DNA of 64,000 nt from JACDER01 sp963842575 (GTDB lineage: Bacteria > Actinomycetota > Thermoleophilia > Gaiellales > Gaiellaceae): NCBI GenBank assembly GCA_963842575.1, contig CAWJGS010000010.1, positions 310,001 to 374,000 on the forward strand, written 5' to 3'. The notes under the pieces are model-generated. The model was not told the DNA's origin. It saw nothing but the letters and a program-made list of their open reading frames with translations, and ran no database searches. A program made the position numbers and the translations under genes. Within the stretch, counting starts at the first letter, position 1; each line of letters opens with the position of its first letter. Below are positions 1 to 7,874 of the stretch, piece after piece.

Positions 1-470
1 GCGGGACAGCCCGGATAGCGGCGAACGACGGCGACCCGCGCCGCATCGTCGAAGCGGCCGGGAAGGACGAGCCCGATGAGGGCGGCACCGCCGTTGCCGG
101 CCGCGAGCGCGAGTGTCCTGGGCCGCTCAGCCGGCGTGAACAGCCGTCCCCACCCGTACGCCTTCAGGGCTTGGGCGAGAAGAAGCAGCAACCCTGCAGC
201 TGCGAGCACGCTGGGCCGGCCGTTTGTAAGGGGCCAGGAGGTGGTCGCGAAATGACGGGCAGCCAGGAACGCGAGGGCAACCCCCAAGGCGCCTGTACCG
301 ACCGCGAACGCCCAGCGACCTCTCCGCGAGCGGCGGAGACGGACGAGCGCGCCCACCAGCAGGCGATACCTGCCCTCGAGCGCGATCGGCGCGGTGGAGA
401 CGGCAACGGCCGCCAGTGGGTCTCGAGGGAGGTGAGTGGTATGCGACAGGGGGATCGGGACTTCGGTCAC
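1..470 (-). CDS. Partial membrane protein, LPG-synthase-TM/UPF0104-like (N-terminus only)
   Basis: A minus-strand frame opens at GTG 470, 14 bases after the stop of the receiver gene, and runs off the left edge, so about 156 N-terminal residues are visible. After a soluble start of about 50 residues come hydrophobic stretches at roughly residues 53-71, 88-102 and 122-137. The last is followed by LPGRFDDAARVAVVRR. That loop resembles the lysylphosphatidylglycerol-synthase transmembrane/flippase-like family (UPF0104), in which a similar charged loop follows a membrane helix. The family call is from memory of this motif and the C-terminal two thirds are missing. The substrate cannot be said. It could be co-transcribed with the receiver gene before it. 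Confidence 0.55.
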   Translation of the reverse strand, partial: MTEVPIPLSHTTHLPRDPLAAVAVSTAPIALEGRYRLLVGALVRLRRSRRGRWAFAVGTGALGVALAFLAARHFATTSWPLTNGRPSVLAAAGLLLLLAQALKAYGWGRLFTPAERPRTLALAAGNGGAALIGLVLPGRFDDAARVAVVRRYPGCP

Positions 471-484
471 GCGCCCACCCTCAG

Positions 485-1222
485 TCAGGCGACGAGCTCG
501 GGTTCGTCGCGGGTGAAGCGGGCAAGAACGCCAGCGACAAGTGACGCGGCCGCCCGAAGGTCGCAGGACTTGCTCAGATAGGCGACAGCGCCAAGCGCGT
601 ACGCGCGAGCCGCTGCGGCGGCTTCGCCTCGGCCGCTGAGGAAGATCAGCGGAATCCGGCGCGTGTGCTCGTCCTGGCCCAGCGCCTTGGCCAGCTCGAA
701 GCCGTCGAGTCCAGGGAGCATGACGTCAGTGGTAACGAGATCCGGCTGTTCGGAACGCGCCCGCGCCAGTCCGCGGAAGCCGTTGCGTGCCTCGAGAACA
801 CTTAGCCCCGCCGAGCGCAGATTGATCGCCCAGAGCTTGGATGCAAAGGGCTCGTCTTCGACGATCAACACCCGCGGGCGCTTCCCGTTGTCCAGGTGGA
901 GGCCGTTCGTCGCTCCAGACTGCATGCGAAGAGATTCCTGTTGCTCCTGGACGACCGCGACCCAGCGAGTCCGGCTGACCACTCGCTGGACGTCTGCGAG
1001 CTCGTGACCCGGCACGACGAGCAGGCGGGTCGGGTGAGCGCGAACCGCTTCATAGTCGGCGACCGTTACGTCGAGCAGCTCCGTGCACATGCGCCTGCTG
1101 CACTCGCAGACGATTCTGTGAATCCCGCCGTGCGCGGCGCTCAATCCGATCATGTCCTCGTTGACCGCACGCGAGAACGCGCTCCTCATCAAGTGCTGAG
1201 ATGCTGCTTCGCGAATCTCCAT
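485..1222 (-). CDS. Receiver-domain protein with a Cys-containing N-terminal domain
   Basis: About 245 residues. The start ATG 1222 is chosen because GAGGAGGT lies seven bases upstream; a longer in-frame ATG at 1399 would only add low-complexity sequence. Residues about 10-95 form a small domain with CEC and a third Cys (residues 39, 41, 46), followed by YEAVRAHPTRLLVVPGHE. I believe this domain recurs in actinobacterial small proteins, but its function is unknown to me. Residues about 116-235 are a CheY-like receiver with acidic pair E122/D123, phospho-acceptor D166 and Lys218. No DNA-binding output domain follows, so signalling is presumably through protein contact, perhaps with metal or redox input at the cysteines (inference). 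Confidence 0.8.
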   Translation of the reverse strand: MEIREAASQHLMRSAFSRAVNEDMIGLSAAHGGIHRIVCECSRRMCTELLDVTVADYEAVRAHPTRLLVVPGHELADVQRVVSRTRWVAVVQEQQESLRMQSGATNGLHLDNGKRPRVLIVEDEPFASKLWAINLRSAGLSVLEARNGFRGLARARSEQPDLVTTDVMLPGLDGFELAKALGQDEHTRRIPLIFLSGRGEAAAAARAYALGAVAYLSKSCDLRAAASLVAGVLARFTRDEPELVA

Positions 1223-1549
1223 CCACCTGACCTCCTCAGCGACGGCTTCGTCAGACGACCGCGGCGTTGCGACCGATGGCTCACCGACCTGATGGGCTGA
1301 GGGCGGATCTTTCGCGGGCCGGATCGCTTCTGGCCCGCGAGGAGTGCTTCGCTGCGCCGAAGATTGAGGCGCGGTGGCATGAAGTCTAATCAACTTCAAG
1401 CGAGCGCATCGGCCCGGTAGCGTCGGCCGCTTTCGCGAGGCTGCGGCGTCCCCTGTCCGACAGCGCGCGGTCTCGGCTCGAGCTTCCCCGGCGTAAGGCT
1501 CTAACCAATTCGGGTCAACGCCCCGCCGGGATAGCTCTAGTTCACGCTC
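1223..1549. other. Intergenic stretch without a confident gene
   Basis: This lies between two minus-strand genes. The receiver frame stays open upstream to 1399 but encodes only low-complexity Pro/Arg/Ser sequence. A short inverted repeat (TGAAGT, 7-base gap, ACTTCA) lies near 1379-1397 and could be part of a promoter or operator for the receiver gene. No RNA gene is recognised. Confidence 0.4.
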
Positions 1550-1795
1550 TCACAGGTCGCGCGTGACCGCCTGGCCTTCCTCGTTGATCGTAACTTCTGT
1601 TCTCTGGTCTTCGCCGCCGCGCATGCCAAAGAGACGTTTGCGGCCTTTGACCACGAGAACTGCGCGCGTCTCGCTCAGCGACTCGACTTTGTACCCCAGT
1701 ACGGCTCGTGCCTCGACCACCCGAGCGAGCTCGTACTTCGGGTCGATCTTGGCCGGTACCTCTACGGGCGGGTCGGCTAGAAGGGCTTCAGACAT
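1550..1795 (-). CDS. Small hypothetical protein (81 aa)
   Basis: ATG 1795 is preferred over an upstream in-frame ATG at 1894 because GAGGGAGG lies just before it and the extra residues are Cys/Thr-rich and look non-coding. The product is charged and soluble. A segment reading YKVESLSETRAVLVVKG suggests a small beta-rich module, and the tail is polar (RTEVTINEEGQ). No membrane segment or catalytic motif is seen and I do not recognise the family. A perfect 19-base palindrome sits 57 bases upstream of the start and is the best candidate for its operator. Confidence 0.55.
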   Translation of the reverse strand: MSEALLADPPVEVPAKIDPKYELARVVEARAVLGYKVESLSETRAVLVVKGRKRLFGMRGGEDQRTEVTINEEGQAVTRDL

Positions 1796-1851
1796 GGTGG
1801 GCCTCCCTCGTTGGGTCGGCCTCGCCGGGCAAATCGTCATCGAAAACGCGA

Positions 1852-1870
1852 TGGGACAACTGTTGTCCCA
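1852..1870. promoter_or_regulatory. Perfect 19-base palindrome, probable operator
   Basis: TGGGACAAC - T - GTTGTCCCA has 9-base arms that match perfectly around one central base. It lies upstream of the minus-strand gene starting at 1795. An odd-length palindrome of this size suits a dimeric HTH repressor. It has no T-tract, so it is less like a terminator. The cognate regulator is not known. Confidence 0.5.
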
Positions 1871-2804
1871 AGTCACGCACGCGAGCACTCTCACTCAGCA
1901 AAGCGTTTGATCGATAACACTATCACAATTGCGATTGCAATGCTCGGTTTTTTTCCAGTCGTTTTCTTCCGAGTTAATCGAGTTATGAAGGGGCCCGATA
2001 AACGACCTGCGTCGGTCCTGCAGAGAAGCGGACCAGCAGATGAATGACTCTCCGCACTAATTTCGGGTACACTGGTTGAGCGCATAGACCTAGCGCGGAA
2101 GCCGTCGAGGCTCCGAACTTCCTCTCCGACTGCCACACCAGGCCTGAGTGCCGAGAGAGCCCTCCGGTTTTCTTGCTCCATCGAGAGAGGAGCCTCAAGA
2201 TGAGTCAAGCCGCAAGACACACGACGGTGCCGGTGCTTGTGCAAAGGCCGCGGTCATGACGGGCAGAATCGAGGGACCGCGGAGGCACGGGCACTTCGAT
2301 CGGCGCTGGTCGACGAGTCGTCGCGTCACCTCCGATTGGCGAGCAACAGCCGGCGTCGGCACCAATGCTGTGCCCGGTGGGCTCGAGTGGGATACGTTCT
2401 CCACGCGCTACTTCCCCGGGCGCCTTCGACACGACCTAGAGGCGATCAGCGCGTACGACTCGTACCGGCACGGGCCGACGGTGGCGCAAGAACAGCCGCC
2501 CGGAGGGAAGGCGGTCGATCGGGCCCAACGAGCCCGACCTCACCGTAGTGCGCGGCGCTCGCAGCGCGGGCGAACATCCTTGAGCAGACCCGGAGCGACC
2601 CGATGACCGCTCCGGAGGCGGTGGTGGCGGAGCCGGTCGAGTCGACAAGGTCAACCACGCGATCGGCGCAACAGATGGCCGAGGACGAGGGGCTCACCTT
2701 CACAGGAACGCCAGGGCCAGGCTATAGCGAGGGGGGCGACGTCCACGGCCCCATTGGCGCCCGCGTCCTGACTGTCGGCCCGCAACCCCGATAGCCTTGC
2801 GCGG
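1871..2804. other. Gene-poor stretch with AT-rich island and weak plus-strand promoter
   Basis: About 930 bases with no confident gene. At 1915-1985 there is an AT-rich island unlike the rest of the window, containing ATTGC-GATT-GCAAT (inverted repeat) and a run of seven T. At 2044-2073 ATGACT, 18 bases, TACACT gives a weak plus-strand promoter-like pair. One open frame (2148-2606) is listed separately at low confidence. The several overlapping short frames on both strands look like GC-rich noise. The region may hold a decayed gene. Confidence 0.4.
2148..2606 (+). CDS. Doubtful hypothetical protein; possible short gene in its second half
   Basis: A 152-residue open frame whose first half is low-complexity. 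From about residue 75 (an in-frame GTG at 2370) it reads like folded protein (LEWDTFSTRYFPGRLRHD, then LEAISAYDSYRHG) before returning to Arg/Pro-rich sequence. If anything is translated, a short protein starting at 2370 is as likely as the full frame. No family is recognised and no strong ribosome-binding site is seen. It may be the remains of a gene. Confidence 0.25.
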   Translation: MPREPSGFLAPSREEPQDESSRKTHDGAGACAKAAVMTGRIEGPRRHGHFDRRWSTSRRVTSDWRATAGVGTNAVPGGLEWDTFSTRYFPGRLRHDLEAISAYDSYRHGPTVAQEQPPGGKAVDRAQRARPHRSARRSQRGRTSLSRPGATR

Positions 2805-3092
2805 ATGCCCACCTACGGGTACCGATGCCCGAAAGGTCATGAGTTCGAGGCCATCCACGGCATGGGCGCCCCGCCCCCGAGCGCATGCGAGATCTGTGGC
2901 GCTGCCCCGGTAAGCAGAGTCTTCTACCCGATCTCCACTTCCTTCACGGGCTCAGGCTTCTATTCGACCGACTATGGCCAAGGCGAGCAGAAATCCGAGA
3001 CAGCAACCCCTGCCGGCGACAGCGCCAAGCCATCAGACGAACGCGCAACGAAGACCGACGAGAACACTACGCAGAAGCCCAAGCCCGAATAG
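2805..3092 (+). CDS. FmdB-family zinc-ribbon protein
   Basis: 95 residues. The N-terminus is the classic FmdB/CxxC_CXXC regulatory zinc ribbon: MPTYGYRCPKGHEFE, then C..C in ACEICGA, so Cys8, the GH step and Cys28/Cys31 supply the metal site. The second half (from about residue 55) is a low-complexity polar tail rich in Thr, Ser, Glu and Lys. The family is widespread; a regulatory role is assumed from FmdB itself and is not proven for most members. The gene stands alone, with no good Shine-Dalgarno before ATG 2805. Confidence 0.85.
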   Translation: MPTYGYRCPKGHEFEAIHGMGAPPPSACEICGAAPVSRVFYPISTSFTGSGFYSTDYGQGEQKSETATPAGDSAKPSDERATKTDENTTQKPKPE

Positions 3093-3219
3093 ACGCCCCT
3101 CGCCGGCAGCGTCGAGCCACATTCGGAATCGTCCGGCCTCGTTGAAGGAGCCGCCAGCCTGCTCCGCTTATTCGATAGCTTCGGTTTCCGTATCTCGGTC
3201 AGCCGCTCGCAATAAAAGG

Positions 3220-3312
3220 TATACTCTCTTTCGTTGCCGTGATTATTCCGGCAATTTGTGCCGAGGAGAGCCCATCTGGATTCTCCGGCCCTTTCGAAAT
3301 TAGGAGCGCCCG
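3220..3312 (+). promoter_or_regulatory. Promoter -10 and structured 5' leader of the ABM-like gene
   Basis: TATACT (3220-3225) is a near-consensus -10; the -35 is weak. Downstream, the leader holds overlapping inverted repeats: TTGCCG (3234-3239) with CGGCAA (3249-3254), and CGGCA (3249-3253) with TGCCG (3259-3263). They share one arm, so only one can form at a time. GGAGA (3265-3269) can also pair with TCTCC further on. AGGAG lies nine bases before ATG 3313. This looks like a switching leader or a protein-binding site. Confidence 0.4.
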
Positions 3313-3624
3313 ATGCATGTAACTATTCGCCGTTATGAAAACGTGGACCAGAACCGCGAGATCGAACTGACCAAGAAGGTCAACGAGTCCCTGATGCCTC
3401 GCCTGAGCGAGCTGCCCGGCTTCAGCGGCTATTACCTGATCGAAGCCAAGGACGGCGTCATGACGTCCATCAACCTCTTCGACACGTCGGCGCACGCGGA
3501 CGAGTCGACTCGTGTCTCCCACGACTGGATTCGCGAGCAGAAGCTGGAGGCGGCGCTTCCGAATCCGCCCGAGGTCACGCTGGGCGAGGTCGTCGCCTTC
3601 AAAACGAACGGCGTCCACGTCTAA
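3313..3624 (+). CDS. Small ABM-like (dimeric alpha/beta barrel) protein
   Basis: 103 residues, start ATG 3313 with AGGAG upstream. The pattern MHVTIRRYENVDQ, a long helix, then LPGFSGYYLIEAKDGVMTSINLF and a second helix with ADESTRVSHDWI is that of the dimeric alpha/beta barrel fold (antibiotic biosynthesis monooxygenase or related DUF families). No catalytic residue can be assigned, so enzyme, binder and stress protein are all possible. It is monocistronic: a folded leader precedes it and a strong hairpin terminator follows. Confidence 0.7.
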   Translation: MHVTIRRYENVDQNREIELTKKVNESLMPRLSELPGFSGYYLIEAKDGVMTSINLFDTSAHADESTRVSHDWIREQKLEAALPNPPEVTLGEVVAFKTNGVHV

Positions 3625-3646
3625 TTCACTCGTCTGAGTCGCTGGG

Positions 3647-3674
3647 AGAGGCCCGCTTGCGGGCCTCTTCTTGT
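3647..3674 (+). terminator. Rho-independent-type terminator
   Basis: AGAGGCCCGC and GCGGGCCTCT are 10-base perfect arms separated by TT (in practice a 4-6 base loop), followed by TCTTGTG, a weak T-rich tract. It lies 22 bases after the stop of the ABM-like gene, so that unit ends here. Confidence 0.8.
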
Positions 3675-3785
3675 GACCAGGTTCAATGTCGAGCGGGTTT
3701 TGGCTTCCCTGGGGGCCCCGAGCGTTAACCCGCCTCTCTCCCGGCTGCGCACCCCTGCGTTTCCGCGTGGAGAACCGCCGCTCAC

Positions 3786-4559
3786 TTAGCCCGGAACGGT
3801 TCCCAGCGCGAGCCAGGCGCGCGCCGGCAGCGTGAACGGGCCCTCGGGCAGGGAGGCGCGCACGGTGTCGCGCAGGGTCGCCTTGCCGGCATCGTCGAGC
3901 GAGGCGTAGAAGGCGCCGGTGGCGGGACCGGCGGCGCCGGTGAACGGCTCCCAGTAGTCGTCGAAGTCGGCGTAGTCGACGCTCGTCTCGAGCGTGCCGC
4001 CGGTGACGCCCTGCAGGCCGGCGCGGCCGAACCGCTCGACGAGGTCGCCCTCGCGCACGCCGGCGCGCGGCTGCTCGTCGGCGACGCTCGGGTCGATCTC
4101 ACGCGCAGCGCGCCAGAAGTGCGAGAGCATCTGCAGCCCGCCGCCGGGGATGTCCCACATCGCGGCGGCGACGGTGCCGCCGGGCTTCGTCACGCGCGCC
4201 ATCTCCCCGATGCCCTGGTCGGCGTCGCTCATCCAGGCGACGACCAGCGAGCACATCGCCGCGTCGAAGGTGCCGTCGTCCCAGGGCAGCGACTCGGCGA
4301 CGCCCTCGCGCACGTCCGCGCCCGGGATGCGTGCCCGGCAGGCAGCGGCGAACTGGGGGGCGGGGTCGATCGCGGCGACGTTGTCCTCGCCGACGCGCCC
4401 GGCGAGCTCGACGGCGAGCGCGCCCGGGCCGCAGCCGACGTCGAGGACCCGCATGCCGGCGCGCACGCCGGCGGCATCGGCGAACTTCGGCGCCAGCCCG
4501 GTGGCATAGCGGCCCATGAAGCGGTCGTAGTTCTCGACTGCGGCGGTGAATTCGGCCAT
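3786..4559 (-). CDS. Class I SAM-dependent methyltransferase
   Basis: About 257 residues from ATG 4559; an upstream in-frame ATG (4595) adds 12 unlikely residues. Motif I VLDVGCGPGAL (about residues 38-48) binds SAM, followed by the acidic AIDPAPQF loop, then ESLPWDDGTFDAAMCSLVVAWM and ARVTKPGGTVAAAMWD, the usual motif II/III region of Methyltransf_11/UbiE-like enzymes. The C-terminal 90 residues (DYADFDDYWEPFTG) are the variable substrate part. A small-molecule substrate is likely but not identifiable. It lies downstream of tRNA-Glu on the same strand. Confidence 0.85.
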   Translation of the reverse strand: MAEFTAAVENYDRFMGRYATGLAPKFADAAGVRAGMRVLDVGCGPGALAVELAGRVGEDNVAAIDPAPQFAAACRARIPGADVREGVAESLPWDDGTFDAAMCSLVVAWMSDADQGIGEMARVTKPGGTVAAAMWDIPGGGLQMLSHFWRAAREIDPSVADEQPRAGVREGDLVERFGRAGLQGVTGGTLETSVDYADFDDYWEPFTGAAGPATGAFYASLDDAGKATLRDTVRASLPEGPFTLPARAWLALGTVPG

Positions 4560-4635
4560 GGCGCCACTCAACCCGACGGCGGCCGTGTGCGTCAACCGTC
4601 GCGGTCACTGCGGCACGGGCGCGCAGGGGAATGAG

Positions 4636-4708
4636 AGGCGCATACGGGATTCGAACCCGTGCCGCCGCCGTGAGAGGGCGGTGTCCTAGGCCACTAGACG
4701 AATGCGCC
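4636..4708 (-). tRNA. tRNA-Glu (anticodon CTC)
   Basis: Read on the minus strand, GGCGCAT pairs with ATGCGCC as the acceptor stem. The anticodon stem CCGCC/GGCGG encloses CTCTCAC, giving anticodon CTC for codon GAG. The T-arm carries GGTTCGAATCC and the D-arm GTCTAGTGGCCTAGGAC. No CCA is encoded. It lies 13 bases after the stop of the metallopeptidase, in line with gltX three genes upstream. Confidence 0.95.
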
Positions 4709-4721
4709 GTGCGGGCGAAGT

Positions 4722-6233
4722 CTAGCGACCACCGGTCAGCTCTTCGACGAGCGGCCTGGTGTCGAGCGGCTCGAATCCGATGCGCGCGGCGATCTCCTCG
4801 CTGGAGGGCTTCGTCCCCTCGCGGAAGAGCTCGCGCAGAAGCTCGCCCGTCTCCTGGGAGTGCCACCAGCCCTCGCCGGACAGCCCGATCAGGTGCCTCC
4901 GGAGCTGGGCGGCGCGGATCCAGGCGCGGAGGTAATCGGCCGAGTAGAAGCCGGCGTCCATGTCCGCGAGGTAGTTGTCCTCGCGGTACTGGACGCCGGT
5001 GGCTTCGGTCAGCCGCTCGGCATAGCCCGCCGGCGTGCCTCTGTCCTCGGCGAAGCGCGACCAGAAGTCCAGCTCGAAGTGCAGCTTCGCGGCGTAGCGC
5101 CGAAAGAGCACCGCTTCGAGGAAGACCGTGGCTTCCGCGTTCTCGGCCGCCTGCTCCGCGGAGAGCCCGAAATAGCGTTCGTGCCAGCCCGGTTCCTTCG
5201 AGATGGCCTCGATGATGTACGAGTAGATCTCGGTCAGCGCGTGATCGCGCGAGAGCTTGCGGAACGTGTAGGGCAGCGACGGGTCGCAGCCCGCGTAGTG
5301 AAGCGCGTGGCCCGCCTCGTGGAGGAAGGCCTGGTAGTCGTGCAGGCCGCCCTGCGCGCGGGTGATGAGGTGGACGATCTCCGGCGGGTCGGAGGCGATT
5401 ACGCAGGCGCGGGGTGATTTCTGCGGGCGATCCTCGAGGTCGAGCTTGATCGGCTCCTTCTCGAGATCGAAGCCCAGCTGCGCCAGCGTGTCCAGGCAGA
5501 TCTCGACGGCCCGCTCCTTCGTGTACGTGGACTCCAGCGGTGAGAGCCGCCGAACGTACGCCATGTGGAAGGAGGTGGGCACATCGTCGCGCTCGGGACC
5601 AAGCAAGCTGTCGAACCAGCGCTCGCGCATGGCGGCATACGTCTCGTCGACGTCGGCGCTCGCCTGGCCGAGCACGTCCGCGAGCTCGCGCAGCGATATG
5701 CCCTTCTCCTCCTCGCTGCGGCGGACCGGGTCCGCCTCGCCGCTGACGTCCGCCTCGAGCCCTTCGCCCGCGCGCACGAGGTCGAGGCGGCGGTCGTTGA
5801 AGGAGGCCGAAACCTCCGCCTGGAGCGCGCCCAGCTCGTCCCGCTCGCCGTAGCCGGCCAGCACGGCCAGCCGGGCCTGTGCGGCGCGCAGCGGGAGCTC
5901 GTCCCCATGGAACGACACCTTGGCGGCCAGGATCGCGTTCTCGAGCTCGTCCGACTGCTCGGCGAGCTTGGCTGCCACCATCCCGCCCTCGCAGGTCAGG
6001 AGCAGGCGAGTGAGTCGCTCGCGCTCCTCTGGCGCCGCGCCCGCCTCCGCCTCGCGGAGCGCGTCGAGCTGGTCACGCGAGAAGAGGTCGGCATAGCGCG
6101 CGACGATCTTCGCCTGCTCGGAAGTTTCCTTCTCCCCCACACGCACTGCGCGCGACTCCTCCGAGCGCTCGAAGATGTACCGACGGAGGCGTGATTCGAA
6201 CTCCGCGGGGGTGCGGACTGTGGCGACGGCCAT
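4722..6233 (-). CDS. HEAGH zinc metallopeptidase-like protein, M3/M32-type fold
   Basis: 503 residues, largely alpha-helical, soluble, no signal peptide. HEAGH at residues 305-309 (AFLHEAGHALHYAG) gives two zinc His and the catalytic Glu; Glu335 in HALTEIYSYI is the likely third ligand, as in gluzincins. The long helical N-domain and the C-terminal GFYSADYLRAWIRAAQLR segment fit oligopeptidase families such as M3 or M32, but I cannot place it in a characterised one. It follows the response regulator by 10 bases and precedes tRNA-Glu, so it probably belongs to the gltX transcript. Its substrate is unknown. Confidence 0.75.
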   Translation of the reverse strand: MAVATVRTPAEFESRLRRYIFERSEESRAVRVGEKETSEQAKIVARYADLFSRDQLDALREAEAGAAPEERERLTRLLLTCEGGMVAAKLAEQSDELENAILAAKVSFHGDELPLRAAQARLAVLAGYGERDELGALQAEVSASFNDRRLDLVRAGEGLEADVSGEADPVRRSEEEKGISLRELADVLGQASADVDETYAAMRERWFDSLLGPERDDVPTSFHMAYVRRLSPLESTYTKERAVEICLDTLAQLGFDLEKEPIKLDLEDRPQKSPRACVIASDPPEIVHLITRAQGGLHDYQAFLHEAGHALHYAGCDPSLPYTFRKLSRDHALTEIYSYIIEAISKEPGWHERYFGLSAEQAAENAEATVFLEAVLFRRYAAKLHFELDFWSRFAEDRGTPAGYAERLTEATGVQYREDNYLADMDAGFYSADYLRAWIRAAQLRRHLIGLSGEGWWHSQETGELLRELFREGTKPSSEEIAARIGFEPLDTRPLVEELTGGR

Positions 6234-6243
6234 CGTCGCGAAT

Positions 6244-6627
6244 CTAACCGGTCGTGGCCGCCTGCGAGAGCCGGGTGACGAGCATCGCCAGATCCTCGGG
6301 CTCGAACGGCTTGGAAAGAACGGCGTCGACGCGCTCGCGGTCGGCCTGCGTGACCTCGGCTGTTCCGGACATGAGCACGATCGGGGTCGTGCCGCGGTCG
6401 CGAATAGGGTCGATCAGGTCGTAGCCGCTCTGCGGACCGACGTGGACGTCGAGGAGCACGACGTCGATCGCCTCTCTCGCGATGTGATCGCGCGCGGCGT
6501 CGACCGTCGGCGCCTCGAGCACGCGGTGCCCCTCGAGCTCGAGGTTGACGGTGCACAACAACCGCAGGGCCGGGTCGTCCTCCACCACGAGAACGGTCGC
6601 CGCCGTGCCGCCTCTCCCCTGGCCCAT
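6244..6627 (-). CDS. Single-domain response regulator (CheY-like)
   Basis: 127 residues forming one receiver: acidic cluster VVEDD (residues 14-18), phospho-acceptor Asp60 in VVLLDVHVG, a Ser at the Thr/Ser switch position (VLMSG) and Lys106 in LSKPF. There is no output domain. It starts two bases after gltX ends and is followed closely by the metallopeptidase, so the three are almost certainly co-transcribed. The cognate kinase is not in the window next to it, and a role in controlling its neighbours cannot be deduced. Confidence 0.9.
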   Translation of the reverse strand: MGQGRGGTAATVLVVEDDPALRLLCTVNLELEGHRVLEAPTVDAARDHIAREAIDVVLLDVHVGPQSGYDLIDPIRDRGTTPIVLMSGTAEVTQADRERVDAVLSKPFEPEDLAMLVTRLSQAATTG

Positions 6628-6629
6628 GG

Positions 6630-7874
6630 CTACCGAGAGCGTATACGAGCGAGTGAACGCTCCTTGCCCAGCAGCTCGAGGCTTTCGAACAAACCGGGTG
6701 AGATCTTGGATCCGGTGACCGCCACGCGAATGGGCTGGAAGGCTTTGCGGGGCGACAGTTCGAGCTCCTCCGCGAGGCCGCGGAGCGCCTGCTCGATACG
6801 GTCGGCGGTGAACGGCTCGACGTGCTCCAGCGCGTCGGCAGCCCGCGGAAGGACCTCGCCGTCGAGGAGCTCGGCATCGGGTTCGACCTCCTGGAAGAGG
6901 AAGCCGGCGAACTGCGGATACGCGCCGAGCGTGGAGATCTTCTCCTGCACGAGCGGCGCCGAGCGGCGAATCAGCTCCTCGTCCCAGTCGTAGCCCTGCT
7001 CCCGCAGGTACGAGACGAGGCGGTCGGCGAAGTCCTGAGTCGGCAGCGCGCGGATGTACACGCCGTTCATCCAGTCGAGCTTCTGGTAGTCGAAAACCGC
7101 CGGGCTGCCCTGGACGCGCTCGAACGAGAAGCGCTCGATCAACTCCTGCTCCGACATGATCGTCGTCTTATCGTCGTAACTCCAGCCGAGCAGCGCGAGG
7201 AAGTTCATGAGCGCCTCGCGCAGGTAGCCGGCTCGTTTGAATTCCTCCGCGGACAGCGCGCCGTGGCGCTTGGAGAGCTTCCTGCCGTCCGCCCCGTTGA
7301 TCATGGGGACGTGCCCGTATCGGGGGATGTCGGACCCCAGCGCGCGCAGAATGTTGATCTGGCTCGGCGTGTTAGAGACGTGGTCGGTGCCCCGCACGAC
7401 GTGCGTGATCCCGTCCAGCCAGTCCTCAACCGGGGAGGCGAAGTTGTAGAGCGGCCGGCCGTCCGAGCGCAGGATCACGAGATCGGCGAGCTCGTCGTTG
7501 CGGAACTCGATCGGCCCGAGCACGAGATCGTCCCAGGCGGTCACTCCCTCATCCGGCATGCGGAAGCGGATTGCCCCCTCGTCCTCGTACGCCTTTCCCT
7601 CCTCGACGAGCCGGCGGGCCTCGGCCTGACAGCGCTCGAGCCGGTCCAGCTGGAACGTCACAGGTCCGTCCCATTCGAGCCCGAGCCAGCGCAGCGAACG
7701 CTGGATCTGCTCGGTTGCCTCCGCAACCTCGCGGTTCGTGTCCGTGTTCTCGATCCGCAGCAGGCACTCGCCGCCCTGCTGGCGCGCGAACAGCCAGTTG
7801 AACAGGAAGGTGCGAGCGAGGCCGATGTGCAGCAGGCCGGTCGGGCTCGGCGCCATGCGGACACGAACGGTCAT
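6630..7874 (-). CDS. gltX: Glutamyl-tRNA synthetase
   Basis: 414 residues, shorter than the usual 460-490. It ligates glutamate to tRNA-Glu. Class I signatures are clear: PSPTGLLHIGLART with HIGL at 16-19 and KLSKRHG at 199-205 (KMSKS equivalent). The Rossmann domain reads RIENTDTNRE, and the C-terminal helical anticodon domain is compact. I see no Cys zinc knuckle. Whether it also charges tRNA-Gln would depend on a gatCAB system elsewhere. It heads a minus-strand series with a response regulator, a metallopeptidase and tRNA-Glu(CTC). Confidence 0.95.
   Translation of the reverse strand: MTVRVRMAPSPTGLLHIGLARTFLFNWLFARQQGGECLLRIENTDTNREVAEATEQIQRSLRWLGLEWDGPVTFQLDRLERCQAEARRLVEEGKAYEDEGAIRFRMPDEGVTAWDDLVLGPIEFRNDELADLVILRSDGRPLYNFASPVEDWLDGITHVVRGTDHVSNTPSQINILRALGSDIPRYGHVPMINGADGRKLSKRHGALSAEEFKRAGYLREALMNFLALLGWSYDDKTTIMSEQELIERFSFERVQGSPAVFDYQKLDWMNGVYIRALPTQDFADRLVSYLREQGYDWDEELIRRSAPLVQEKISTLGAYPQFAGFLFQEVEPDAELLDGEVLPRAADALEHVEPFTADRIEQALRGLAEELELSPRKAFQPIRVAVTGSKISPGLFESLELLGKERSLARIRSR

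Noticed and set aside
1891..2244. Minus-strand 117-codon frame
   Set aside because: It crosses an AT-rich island with composition unlike coding sequence (KKTTGKKPSIAIAIVIV) and has no ribosome-binding site.
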